Shown here piece after piece: positions 36,206 through 44,495 of a stretch of 64,000 nucleotides of DNA; position 1 is the stretch's first letter; each line of letters begins with the position of its first letter. Under the pieces are notes generated by a model. That model was not told where the DNA came from and searched no databases. It saw only the letters and a program-made list of their open reading frames with translations. A program made the translations under genes and the position numbers. The DNA is from CAWBRT01 sp963832365 (lineage in GTDB: Bacteria; Acidobacteriota; Terriglobia; Terriglobales; Acidobacteriaceae): contig CAWHUL010000025.1 of NCBI GenBank assembly GCA_963832365.1, positions 186,001-250,000 on the forward strand. The letters run 5' to 3'.

Positions 36206-38054
36206 GGTCCGCAAACTGAAGCTGGCACTCTGGGCGTTGATTGGCTTGGCGATATCGGTGGCGACGGCACGCTTCCTTTTTGGGTTGGGGGCCAGCACGA
36301 ATCTGACGGATGCGAATCCGTGGGGTGTCTGGGTCGGATTCGACGTGATGGGCGGAGTGGCATTGGCGGCTGGCGGATTCATTGTTACCGCCAGCGTTTA
36401 TATCTTCAAACTGGAGCGATTCCATTCCATCGTCCGTCCTGCGGTGTTGACCGCGTTTCTCGGCTATCTTGCGGTTGCAATTGGATTGTTGTTCGATCTG
36501 GGCCTGCCTTGGAACATCTGGCACATGATGGTCTACTGGAACCCTCGATCGCCGCTGTTTGAGGTCGGCTGGTGCGTCATGCTGTACCTCACGGTTTTGG
36601 CCCTGGAGTTTTTCCCGGTTCCAGCGGAAGAGTTCCCGCGCCTTGCGAAGGTCCGCGCAACCCTCGTCAAAGTCCGCCTGCCATTAGTGATTGTTGGCAT
36701 CGGACTTTCATCTCTGCATCAGTCGTCGCTGGGTTCGCTGTTCCTCATCATGCCGTACCGGCTGCATCCGTTATGGTACTCGCCGATTCTTCCAGTCATG
36801 TTCCTGATCTCCGCGATCGGCCTGGGACTCTCGATGGTGATTTTCGAGAGCCATCTGACGGCATACCTTTACCACCGCAAGCCAGAGACGGACCTGTTAG
36901 CGTCGTTTGCCAATGCGTGCCGCTGGGTCTTAACGATTTATGTGATCGTGCGAATCGTCGACCTCATCATTCGAAGGCAGGCAGCACAGCTTTTTGTGGC
37001 CGACTGGCGGCCTGGTTTGTTTTGGTTCGAAGTCATGGTGATGGCGCTCATTCCCATCGCCCTCTTCTCTGCTCGACGTGTGCGGCACAGTCGCGCCGGT
37101 CAATGGACGGCCGCCACGTTCGCTGTTTGCGGCATAGTGCTCAACCGTATCGATGTCGGCGGCGTTGCCCACCCCAGACCGGACGGCGCTTTCTATCTGC
37201 CATCCTGGACTGAAATCGCCATCAGTGTAGGCGTGGTTTCCGCCGCAGTGCTGGCTTTCCTTTTTATGATCGAGCACTTCAAGGTGTGGGAGGAACGGCC
37301 CGCCGATCCGAACGCCGATCCGCTCAAGCTACCGGAACTCGATCCTGTGGGCGCTACCTGGCTGGGAGTTCCCGGCATTGCGGCCCGCACCACATATTCT
37401 CTGGCCTTCATCCTGGCAGCCGCCGTGGGTTTTGGCGCTTTGAAGGCTGAACCGGTCGAAAGCCGCGGGATCGATGCAACGCCGGTTCAACGCGCCCGCG
37501 GTGGCGAAGTCCTTTGGGTCGACGGAAACCTTGACGGATTCGGCGTTGCGTTCAAGCACGTGGAGCACGAGAAGCGCGAAGGCGGGAAAGAGTCGTGCGT
37601 GAAATGCCATCACATGAACCTGCCCAGGGACGAAGGTTCAGCGTGCGCCCGTTGCCACCGGGACATGTATTTGCCGGTTGATGCGTTCCGGCATGACTGG
37701 CACTCGTCGCCCTCCGGTGCGCGCGTGGCATGTTACCAATGCCACGCCAAGGGCGCGGTGCGCACTGCCGAAAGCGCGGTCCGCTGCGACAAATGCCACA
37801 AGGACCTCGTCCCGGCCGGTGCTTCGATAGCTGTTAAGCGCTACCGGGCAGTCGCCTATACCGAGGCGATGCACCGGCTTTGTATCGGCTGTCATGTGAA
37901 GAAGGCGCAGGAGAAGAGTAAGCCTGAAATGACCCGCTGCGACTGGTGTCACAAAGACCGTCGCGAAGTCATCGACTCCCACGAACTCGTACTTCGCAGA
38001 GCGGGATTGACTGGGCAAAACGTAGTGCTTCCAACACCGGAAGCGAGGAAGTAG
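36198..38054 (+). CDS. HybB/NrfD-type membrane protein fused to a hexahaem cytochrome c domain
   Basis: 618 residues from ATG 36198, overlapping the previous gene by 8 bp, with GGAAGGA upstream. Residues 1-430 are a polytopic HybB/NrfD-like domain, about ten helices (TNLTDANPWGVWVGFDVMGG, VALAAGGFIVTASVY, LHQSSLGSLFLIMPYRLHPL). From about 440 the chain leaves the membrane and carries six CxxCH haem sites: CVKCH (Cys467), CARCH, CYQCH, CDKCH, CIGCH and CDWCH, with extra histidines as in cytochrome c3/c7. This joins quinol oxidation or reduction directly to a periplasmic multihaem wire. In Hmc- and Qrc-type complexes these are separate subunits. Confidence 0.86.
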   Translation: MNRVRKLKLALWALIGLAISVATARFLFGLGASTNLTDANPWGVWVGFDVMGGVALAAGGFIVTASVYIFKLERFHSIVRPAVLTAFLGYLAVAIGLLFDLGLPWNIWHMMVYWNPRSPLFEVGWCVMLYLTVLALEFFPVPAEEFPRLAKVRATLVKVRLPLVIVGIGLSSLHQSSLGSLFLIMPYRLHPLWYSPILPVMFLISAIGLGLSMVIFESHLTAYLYHRKPETDLLASFANACRWVLTIYVIVRIVDLIIRRQAAQLFVADWRPGLFWFEVMVMALIPIALFSARRVRHSRAGQWTAATFAVCGIVLNRIDVGGVAHPRPDGAFYLPSWTEIAISVGVVSAAVLAFLFMIEHFKVWEERPADPNADPLKLPELDPVGATWLGVPGIAARTTYSLAFILAAAVGFGALKAEPVESRGIDATPVQRARGGEVLWVDGNLDGFGVAFKHVEHEKREGGKESCVKCHHMNLPRDEGSACARCHRDMYLPVDAFRHDWHSSPSGARVACYQCHAKGAVRTAESAVRCDKCHKDLVPAGASIAVKRYRAVAYTEAMHRLCIGCHVKKAQEKSKPEMTRCDWCHKDRREVIDSHELVLRRAGLTGQNVVLPTPEARK

Positions 38055-38063
38055 AGGTAGTAA

Positions 38064-39902
38064 ATGGCACAGCTAATTCAATCCGAGCTGGACCAACTGC
38101 TGGGCCGCGGTATGTTCGAGCTGGTTCCGTTCAACGTGGCCGTTATCGATCGCGAATTCAACATCGTAGCCGGAAACGGGAACTTCGAAGAGTACTTCGG
38201 GAATTGGCGGAATCGCCGCTGTTACGAGGTGTGCAAGCGGGCAGCGCAGCCCTGCGAGCGTTGTGGCATGACAGAGACATTCGAGGACGGGCGCATGCGG
38301 GTGACGGACGAAACCGGCGTGGACCGGCACGGTCGGACATGCCATTATGCGACACACCTCGTGCCGTTGAGGGACGCCGGCGGACAGATTACTCACGTCA
38401 TGGCGATGAAGACGGACTTGACGGAGACTCGCGCGTGGAAACGGGAGTACGACCGACTGTTCGAGCGCGTGCCCTGCCCGTCCTTTGTGATCGATCGCAA
38501 CTATCGCGTTACTCAAGCCAACGACAAATTCCAGGAAATCTTCGGCACCCCCGAAGGGAAATTCTGCTATGAGGTTTGCAAACGGCGCAGGAGTCCCTGC
38601 CGAAGCTGCACGGCTGCGCTGACTTTTGCCGACGGTGCCGAGCACGCAGCAAATGAGGTTGGCGTGCATAAGGATGGGTCCCCTGCGCACTACATTGTGA
38701 CCAGCTCTCCGTTATTGCGCGGCCAGGAAGGCGTTTCGCACGTTATCCAGATGGCCACCGATATCACTGAGATATCTCAACTCGAGCGGGAATTGCAAAA
38801 GACTCAAGACTACTACGAGGCTCTGATCCACAATTCGCCTGCCGGAATCATCGCAGTCGACTCCGCGGGCGATCCCAAGGTTATCAATCCAGCGGCGCGC
38901 GCTCTGCTGGAGTGGACTGCGGGCCAGCCACCAACGGCGGTTCGTCTAAGGCAGATGCTTCCAGAAAAATTCTTTACCTCTGACGCCATGCCCGAGGGCA
39001 AGCTCGATCTGCCTGAAATCTCAGTGTGCTCGGCACAACGGCAGCAAATTCCAGTTCACTTTTCGGCGGTTGAATTGAGGAGCGGAAGGCGGCAGCTTGG
39101 GCGTGCGGCCTTCATGGAGGACGTACGCGAGATCAAACGTCTTGAACAGGAGAAACTGGATGCGGAACGGCTAGCCGCTGTCGGACAAACAGTCGCGGGG
39201 TTGGCACATACGATCAAGAACCTTCTGATGGGCCTCGAAGGCGGAATGTACATGGTGGACAGCGGTCTATCCAAGGGTAACGCCGCGCGGATCAATGCCG
39301 GTTGGCAAATGCTGCAACGTAATTTCGAGAAAACCACCAGTCTTGTCAAAGACTTCCTCAGCTTTGCGAAAGGGAGGCTGCCGGAGCTGCGCCCAACCGA
39401 TCCCAACGCACTCGCCCGCGACATTGTTGCTCTCTATGTGGACGCGGCCCGTCTGCAAGGTGTGGAGCTGAAGCTCGAACCCGGCGTCGAAGTGGAGCCG
39501 GCCCCGCTCGATGCGCAGGGAATGGAGACTTGCATCACTAACCTGCTCTCGAATGGAATTGATGCAGCTGCCATGCGGCCTAATGGAGGGGGAGAAGTCA
39601 TCTTGCGCACGTGCGAACGAGCTGGAGACTTAGTTTTCGAGGTAGTTGACAATGGTGGTGGGATGGATTGGGAAGTGAGTGGAAAAGTGTTCACTACTTT
39701 CTTTACCACCAAGGGAAATAAGGGAACCGGACTCGGCCTGCTAACAACTCGAAAGATCGTGCAGGAGCATGGCGGACGGATTGATGTGGAATCGACGCCT
39801 GGCCAGGGCGCTACCTTCCGCATTCGCTTGTCGCGCGAGCGCCTGCAGGCGATCGCCAAATCGGCTCCCAGGCTCGCAAACTCAAGTAATGAGGTAATGT
39901 AA
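38064..39902 (+). CDS. PAS sensor histidine kinase with two cysteine-cluster PAS domains
   Basis: 612 residues, no transmembrane segments. PAS1 (about 12-125) and PAS2 (about 135-245) each contain the same cysteine pattern C-x3-C-x6-C-x2-C: Cys53/57/64/67 (CYEVCKRAAQPCERC) and Cys168/172/179/182 (CYEVCKRRRSPCRSC). PAS3 (about 250-355) lacks it. The kinase core has His382 in GLAHTIKN, NLLSNGIDAA, VDNGGGMDWE and GTGLGLLTTRKIV. The cysteines could hold an Fe-S cluster or zinc (inference), making this a cytosolic redox sensor. Follows the cytochrome gene by 9 bp; its stop overlaps the next start. Confidence 0.88.
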   Translation: MAQLIQSELDQLLGRGMFELVPFNVAVIDREFNIVAGNGNFEEYFGNWRNRRCYEVCKRAAQPCERCGMTETFEDGRMRVTDETGVDRHGRTCHYATHLVPLRDAGGQITHVMAMKTDLTETRAWKREYDRLFERVPCPSFVIDRNYRVTQANDKFQEIFGTPEGKFCYEVCKRRRSPCRSCTAALTFADGAEHAANEVGVHKDGSPAHYIVTSSPLLRGQEGVSHVIQMATDITEISQLERELQKTQDYYEALIHNSPAGIIAVDSAGDPKVINPAARALLEWTAGQPPTAVRLRQMLPEKFFTSDAMPEGKLDLPEISVCSAQRQQIPVHFSAVELRSGRRQLGRAAFMEDVREIKRLEQEKLDAERLAAVGQTVAGLAHTIKNLLMGLEGGMYMVDSGLSKGNAARINAGWQMLQRNFEKTTSLVKDFLSFAKGRLPELRPTDPNALARDIVALYVDAARLQGVELKLEPGVEVEPAPLDAQGMETCITNLLSNGIDAAAMRPNGGGEVILRTCERAGDLVFEVVDNGGGMDWEVSGKVFTTFFTTKGNKGTGLGLLTTRKIVQEHGGRIDVESTPGQGATFRIRLSRERLQAIAKSAPRLANSSNEVM

Positions 39903-40411
39903 TGACCGATGTAAAGTCTTACCGAATTCTGGTAGTTGACGACGAGGCAGATGTCCGCGATTATCTGCGAGCCGCTCTTGAAGATGCCGGGTTCATTGTC
40001 GAAACCGCCAAGGATGGGCTTGAAGCTCTGGAATCGGTGCAGCGAAGCGCACCCGACCTGATCTCGCTGGATCTGGTGATGCCTCGCCATTCCGGCGCGA
40101 GACTCTACCATGATCTTCAAAAGGACAAAGCGCTCGCGAAGATCCCCGTGTTGATCGTTACCGGCCACGCCCGCGACGAGATGGGCAAAGCCGATTTCAA
40201 CGAAATGACTATGTCCGGGCGGGGTATTTACCTTGAGAAACCCGTGCGGCACGATTCTTATGTTTCGGCCGTGCGCAGTTTGCTGGGCATTCCAACGGCC
40301 GAAGAACGAGTTAATGACGCGGAAAGACTCCGCGGCGAACTGGCTGCCGTACTCTCAACAGCTAACACGGATACCTTGCAACGCACGCTGGATGCATTAA
40401 AGAAGAAATGA
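39902..40411 (+). CDS. Response regulator, receiver domain with short C-terminal helix
   Basis: 169 residues. Receiver domain with VVDDEADVRDY, phospho-accepting Asp57 in SLDLVMPRHSG, VTGHARDEMG and Lys in LEKPVRHDSY. After residue 130 an acidic/basic helical tail (NDAERLRGELAAVLSTANTD) has no known output fold. The ATG overlaps the kinase TAA (TAATG), so it is the likely cognate partner. Confidence 0.87.
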   Translation: MTDVKSYRILVVDDEADVRDYLRAALEDAGFIVETAKDGLEALESVQRSAPDLISLDLVMPRHSGARLYHDLQKDKALAKIPVLIVTGHARDEMGKADFNEMTMSGRGIYLEKPVRHDSYVSAVRSLLGIPTAEERVNDAERLRGELAAVLSTANTDTLQRTLDALKKK

Positions 40412-40421
40412 GGTGACTAGT

Positions 40422-40820
40422 ATGGCGGAATACAAAGCAAAGGTTCTCATCGTCGACGATGAAGAGGATGTGACTACCTTCATCGGCACGCTGCTGGAAG
40501 ACAACGGCTATTCGGTCATCAAGGCCGCTGATGGCAAACAGGGCATGGTGAAAGCTAAGGCCGAGAGTCCCGATCTAATCATCCTGGACATCTGCATGCC
40601 GGAAGAGACTGGCGTACGCATGTTCCGCAACCTGCAGGAAGATGCGCAAACAGGAGTGATCCCGGTGATCGTGCTGACGGGAATTACGCATGAGTTCAAG
40701 CGGTTCATCGAGAATCGGCGCAACCTTCGTCCACCCGCGGGTTACTTCGACAAACCACCGGACCGCGAGCAGTTGTTGACCAAGGTGGCTGAACTCGTCG
40801 CGGCAAAACACGTGGCGTAA
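40422..40820 (+). CDS. Single-domain response regulator
   Basis: 132 residues from ATG 40422 (GAGGTG upstream); an in-frame GTG at 40413 is the alternative. VLIVDDEEDVTTF, Asp56 in ILDICMPEETG, VLTGITHEFK and Lys111 in FDKPPDREQ mark a complete receiver domain. No output domain. With the preceding regulator it gives the kinase two possible phosphate acceptors, suggesting a phosphorelay or a protein-protein output rather than direct DNA binding. Confidence 0.86.
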   Translation: MAEYKAKVLIVDDEEDVTTFIGTLLEDNGYSVIKAADGKQGMVKAKAESPDLIILDICMPEETGVRMFRNLQEDAQTGVIPVIVLTGITHEFKRFIENRRNLRPPAGYFDKPPDREQLLTKVAELVAAKHVA

Positions 40821-40960
40821 CGAACAAGGTAGCGCAATGCTGGCATCCGAGAGCCGCTCGCCTGCAGCTACTACTCTGGAGATGGACAGCAGGCTTGCCT
40901 CTGGTAGCGTTCATGTCGCCGGACAGTGCGTCACCATGCAAGCCGAAGTGGAGAGCATGA

Positions 40961-41870
40961 ATGAAGCACAAGATCTTGATCGCAACGCTCATTTGTCTGG
41001 TGCTGATCGTGATGGGCACGGCGAATGCCACCGGATCGGAAGCTGGATCGAAGCTGCTGGTTCAGACCAGCTGGCTGGCTGCGCATCTCAATGATTCGAA
41101 TGTCGTCATACTTCACGTTGCGCCCAATCGGAACTCTTATGACGCAGGGCATATTACCGGAGCGCATTTTCTGCCACTAAGCGACGTCGCCGTCACCCGC
41201 AATGGCCTCCCGAACCAACTTCCCACCGTCGATGCCATGAAGACCGCATTCGAGCGGGTGGGCGTTGGCGACAAATCGCGTATCGTACTTTACGGCGATA
41301 TGGCCGGCCTGTTTGCCGCACGCGTGTATTTCGCGCTCGATTATCTTGGCTACGGGACACATGCCGCCCTCCTCGATGGCGGATTGGAAAAGTGGAAGGC
41401 GGAACACCGCAACCTAAGCACGGCTGCGCCTGCCTCCAAGAGTGCGTGTCTTGACGGCAAAGGCTCGTCCGGAACTTGTTGCGGATTTGTCCGCCATGAA
41501 GCAGATGGTGGCCGGCAAGAAGACCACGCTGATCGATGCTCGTCCGCTGGACGAGTATTCCGGGGCGGTAGCCGGTTATGGCGTGCCGCGGGCCGGACAC
41601 ATTCCCGGAGCGAAGAACGTTTTCTGGATGGAAAACCTGGCGAGTAAGGACAATCCCGTTCTGAAACCAGCGCCGGAGATGCGGGCGAAATATGCAGCCG
41701 CGGGTGTGATGCGCGGAAAGAACGTGGTGGTCTACTGTCGCACCGGCGTCCAAGCTGCGCACGACTATTTCACCCTTAAGCTTCTTGGCTTCAATCCGGC
41801 TTTGTACGAAGGATCATTCTTCGAGTGGAGTAATGCGTCCGGAACACCAGTCGAGAAAAGCATGCCGTAA
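40961..41870 (+). CDS. Exported two-domain rhodanese/sulfurtransferase, +1 frameshift
   Basis: About 302 residues when restored. Signal peptide MKHKILIATLICLVLIVMGT with likely cleavage after ANA. The N-terminal rhodanese domain (SYDAGHITGAHFLPLSDVAV) has VLYGDMAGL where the active loop should be, so it is inactive. The C-terminal domain has TLIDARPLDEYSG, RAGHIPGAKNVFW and the catalytic Cys in VVYCRTGVQA. The frame changes by +1 somewhere in 41441-41460, between PASKSA and TAKARPELVADL. Sulfurtransferases move sulfane sulfur from thiosulfate or mercaptopyruvate; an exported one beside the HdrD-like module hints at sulfur redox chemistry. Confidence 0.85.
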
Positions 41871-41914
41871 TCGCCGTCACACGTCCAACGAAACTAAGGG
41901 AAAGCCGGGCTCTT

Positions 41915-43405
41915 TCAGAGCAGAGGCAATCCGATTAACACCAATGCCGCGATGAAAATGATCCCATAGAGGGTGCCATTGCGCCAGAACTCGGCGGACT
42001 TGATGTAGCCGCTGTTGTAGTACGGAAGCGCGGCCCCGGTGGCATACGGGGAGACAATGCCCATCAAGCCCGTCGTAAGCGCAAGCCCCAGCGCAAGTTT
42101 CTCCGGCCGCATGCCGGGCACGGCCAGTCCCACGCCGAGCATGATCGGCATCAGCGCACTCGTATGCGCGGTCAGACTCGAAAAGAAATAGTGCGCAAAG
42201 AAGTAGACCGTAACGAGTACCACGAGCACCGTGTTGGGCGACAAGCCGGCGATATGGGCGCCGACGAAACCAGCGAACCACTTGATGAAGCCAGTCCTGC
42301 CAAGTCCGTCCGCCATGGAGACCAGCGTTGCCAGCAGGACGATGGTAGTCCAAGCCGAGTGATAACGTGCCATGTCACTCCACTTCACCACCCCGAGGAC
42401 GAGGAGTCCCGAGATCACCATGAAAGCAACGATTGCCGCATCAATGTACTTGCCCCCGGTTACCCACATCACGATCGCGCCCAGCACCAGAACGCCCAGG
42501 ATGATCTCCTTGCGTGTCAGCGAACCTATCTCAACCAGTTGCGCCCGCGCCCACTCCTTGATTTCGGGACTCTTCTTGAGCTCCGGAGGGTAAACGACGT
42601 AGCCGATGAGCGGCAGAAGCAGGAGCAACGGAATTGCGAACGGCGCCGCCGCCAGGAACCACTGCTGGTAGGTGAGCTCGACGTGCGCGATCTTCTTTAT
42701 GAAGTCGACGGCAAGGAAGTTCGGCGCACACCCAGTGATGAATAGCGAGCTCGTCACGCAACTCGCGGCGAACGTCGTCCACAGGAGGTAGCCGCCGAGG
42801 CGGCGAGCGGAGGGGTCGTTCGGCAGGGAAGAATAGATGGGCGGCAAATTTATAAATACCGGGAACATCGTCCCGGCACTGCGCGCCGTATTCGATGGCG
42901 TAAACGGAGCGAGGATCGTATCGGTCAAGACAGCGGCGTAGCCGAGCGATAGCGAACTGCCGCCGAGGGCGCGTACAAGAAGCAGAGCTATGCGCCTGCC
43001 CAGGCCGGTCTTCTCGTAGGCAAGGGCGAACATGAAGGCGCCGCCGACGAGCCATACGGTATTGCTAGCAAATCCAGAGAACGCCCACTTCACCGACTCG
43101 CTGGCCGCATTGAACTTCGGGTTGGCCATCTGTTCCGCGCTGAACAGCGTCCAGCGCGACAAGGCCGCAGCCAGTGTGATTGCCACGACTCCGGTCGCGG
43201 CCGGTGGAATCGGCTCCAACACGAGTGCCGCGACGATTCCGGCAAACAGCGCAAAAAAATTCCAAGCGTGCTGCGTCAACCCCGTTGGCGGCGGAACTAA
43301 CACCAACGCCACCGCAACAGCAATCGGAATTCCCCAGCGCCATATTGCTTCACCGCGCCGTTTTGGATTGCCTTCTTTCTCAGTCTGCACGCCTGCTGAA
43401 CTCAT
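41915..43405 (-). CDS. DASS/CitT-type divalent anion:Na+ symporter or antiporter
   Basis: 496 residues from the ATG complementary to 43403-43405, about 12-13 transmembrane segments. Family motifs: FSGFASNTVWLVGGAFMFAL, AYEKTGLGRRIALLLVRALG, TPSNTARSAGTMFPV with the SNT Na+/carboxylate site, and a second such hairpin near GIVSPYATGAALPYYNSGYI. DASS proteins carry citrate, succinate, malate, tartrate or sulfate. Uptake of citrate for the citrate lyase operon 11 kb away is possible but not shown. Related to the gene at 44496-46073. Confidence 0.88.
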   Translation of the reverse strand: MSSAGVQTEKEGNPKRRGEAIWRWGIPIAVAVALVLVPPPTGLTQHAWNFFALFAGIVAALVLEPIPPAATGVVAITLAAALSRWTLFSAEQMANPKFNAASESVKWAFSGFASNTVWLVGGAFMFALAYEKTGLGRRIALLLVRALGGSSLSLGYAAVLTDTILAPFTPSNTARSAGTMFPVFINLPPIYSSLPNDPSARRLGGYLLWTTFAASCVTSSLFITGCAPNFLAVDFIKKIAHVELTYQQWFLAAAPFAIPLLLLLPLIGYVVYPPELKKSPEIKEWARAQLVEIGSLTRKEIILGVLVLGAIVMWVTGGKYIDAAIVAFMVISGLLVLGVVKWSDMARYHSAWTTIVLLATLVSMADGLGRTGFIKWFAGFVGAHIAGLSPNTVLVVLVTVYFFAHYFFSSLTAHTSALMPIMLGVGLAVPGMRPEKLALGLALTTGLMGIVSPYATGAALPYYNSGYIKSAEFWRNGTLYGIIFIAALVLIGLPLL

Positions 43406-43490
43406 GCTCACCTACTTGATCTGATTGATTTGCCGAGTGACAGCTCAGTGAATTAACGAACGCAATTGTTTAGGGACGGAGATTGTTCAC

Positions 43491-44363
43491 CTATCTCGGG
43501 GCGATGACACGGTTCCAAAGACGGCCGATCTTTTCTATCTCCACCACGACCTCATCTCCCGGGACGAGGTAGCGAGGCGGGTCCATTCCCCAGGCTACGC
43601 CCACGGGAGTGCCGGTTGCGATCATATCCCCCGGCTCCAACGTCATTCCTGTACTTATGTCAGCTATGAGTGCTCTGATCCCAAAAATCATATCTCGGGT
43701 ATTGACGCTCTGCCGCTCCTCGCCGTTGACCGTCGTACGCAGGTTGAGTTGCTGCGGGTCTGCGACTTCGTCGCGTGTAACCACCCAGGGTCCGCACGGC
43801 GCGTAAGTATCGGCGGACTTGCCGGTGAACCATTGCTTGCGTCCATGCTGGACGTTGCGGGCAGTAACGTCGTTAAGGATGGTGTAGCCGAAAACGTGGT
43901 CGAGAGCGGCTTCAGCCTTGACCTTGCGGCACCTGTCGCCGATAACAGCTACCAACTCACCCTCGTAATCCAGCGCCTGCGTGAAATCCGGATCGTGAAT
44001 AATCTCGCCGCCGGCACCGATGAGCGCGGTATGCGCCTTGGAAAACCACATCGGGGACGGGGGAACTTCTGTTTTCGCCAAGCCCCACGCCTTGTCGAAT
44101 TCCTTTACATGCTCCATATAGTTCTTGCCGACGCAGAGAAGATTCTTGGGCGGGCGAATGATCGGCGGCAACCAAGCAGACGGGGCGGGCGAGGTAAGGC
44201 CCGAGAGTTGGCGCAGCTCATCCGGACTCAAGGGCTTGTGAATGAGGGATGATACGTCGGTCGCTTGGTCTCGCCCGCTCAATTGACGAACGGCGGCAAC
44301 CCTCTCCCCGAATACGACCGCGGCTGATGACGAATCTTTCCATGGCACAGTTGCAAGTTTCAT
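43491..44363 (-). CDS. Fumarylacetoacetate hydrolase (FAH) family protein
   Basis: 290 residues. The N-terminal ~65 residues are variable; the FAH core starts at PPKNLLCVGKNYMEHVKEF. Metal ligands are expected in LDYEGELVAVIGD (Glu residues), with GYTILNDVTARNVQ, KSADTYAPCGPWVVTRDEV, NTRDMIFGIRALIADISTGM and LEPGDMIATGTPVGVAWG following. Family members hydrolyse or decarboxylate beta-diketo acids (acylpyruvase, 2-hydroxyhepta-diene-dioate isomerase, fumarylpyruvate hydrolase). AAAGGTGGAGACAG precedes the ATG. Lies between two carboxylate transporters on the same strand, so its substrate may be an imported keto acid. Confidence 0.88.
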   Translation of the reverse strand: MKLATVPWKDSSSAAVVFGERVAAVRQLSGRDQATDVSSLIHKPLSPDELRQLSGLTSPAPSAWLPPIIRPPKNLLCVGKNYMEHVKEFDKAWGLAKTEVPPSPMWFSKAHTALIGAGGEIIHDPDFTQALDYEGELVAVIGDRCRKVKAEAALDHVFGYTILNDVTARNVQHGRKQWFTGKSADTYAPCGPWVVTRDEVADPQQLNLRTTVNGEERQSVNTRDMIFGIRALIADISTGMTLEPGDMIATGTPVGVAWGMDPPRYLVPGDEVVVEIEKIGRLWNRVIAPR

Positions 44364-44495
44364 GCTGTCTCCACCTTTGAGAGTATCCGAACGCGCGGAA
44401 CGAGTCCGAGGCGTACGCGCCGGCTAAACGTAAATTATTTCTTCGTCGAGACCAACTCTTGCCCGCTTGCGTCTCTTTGCGTTCCTCCGCCTGCG

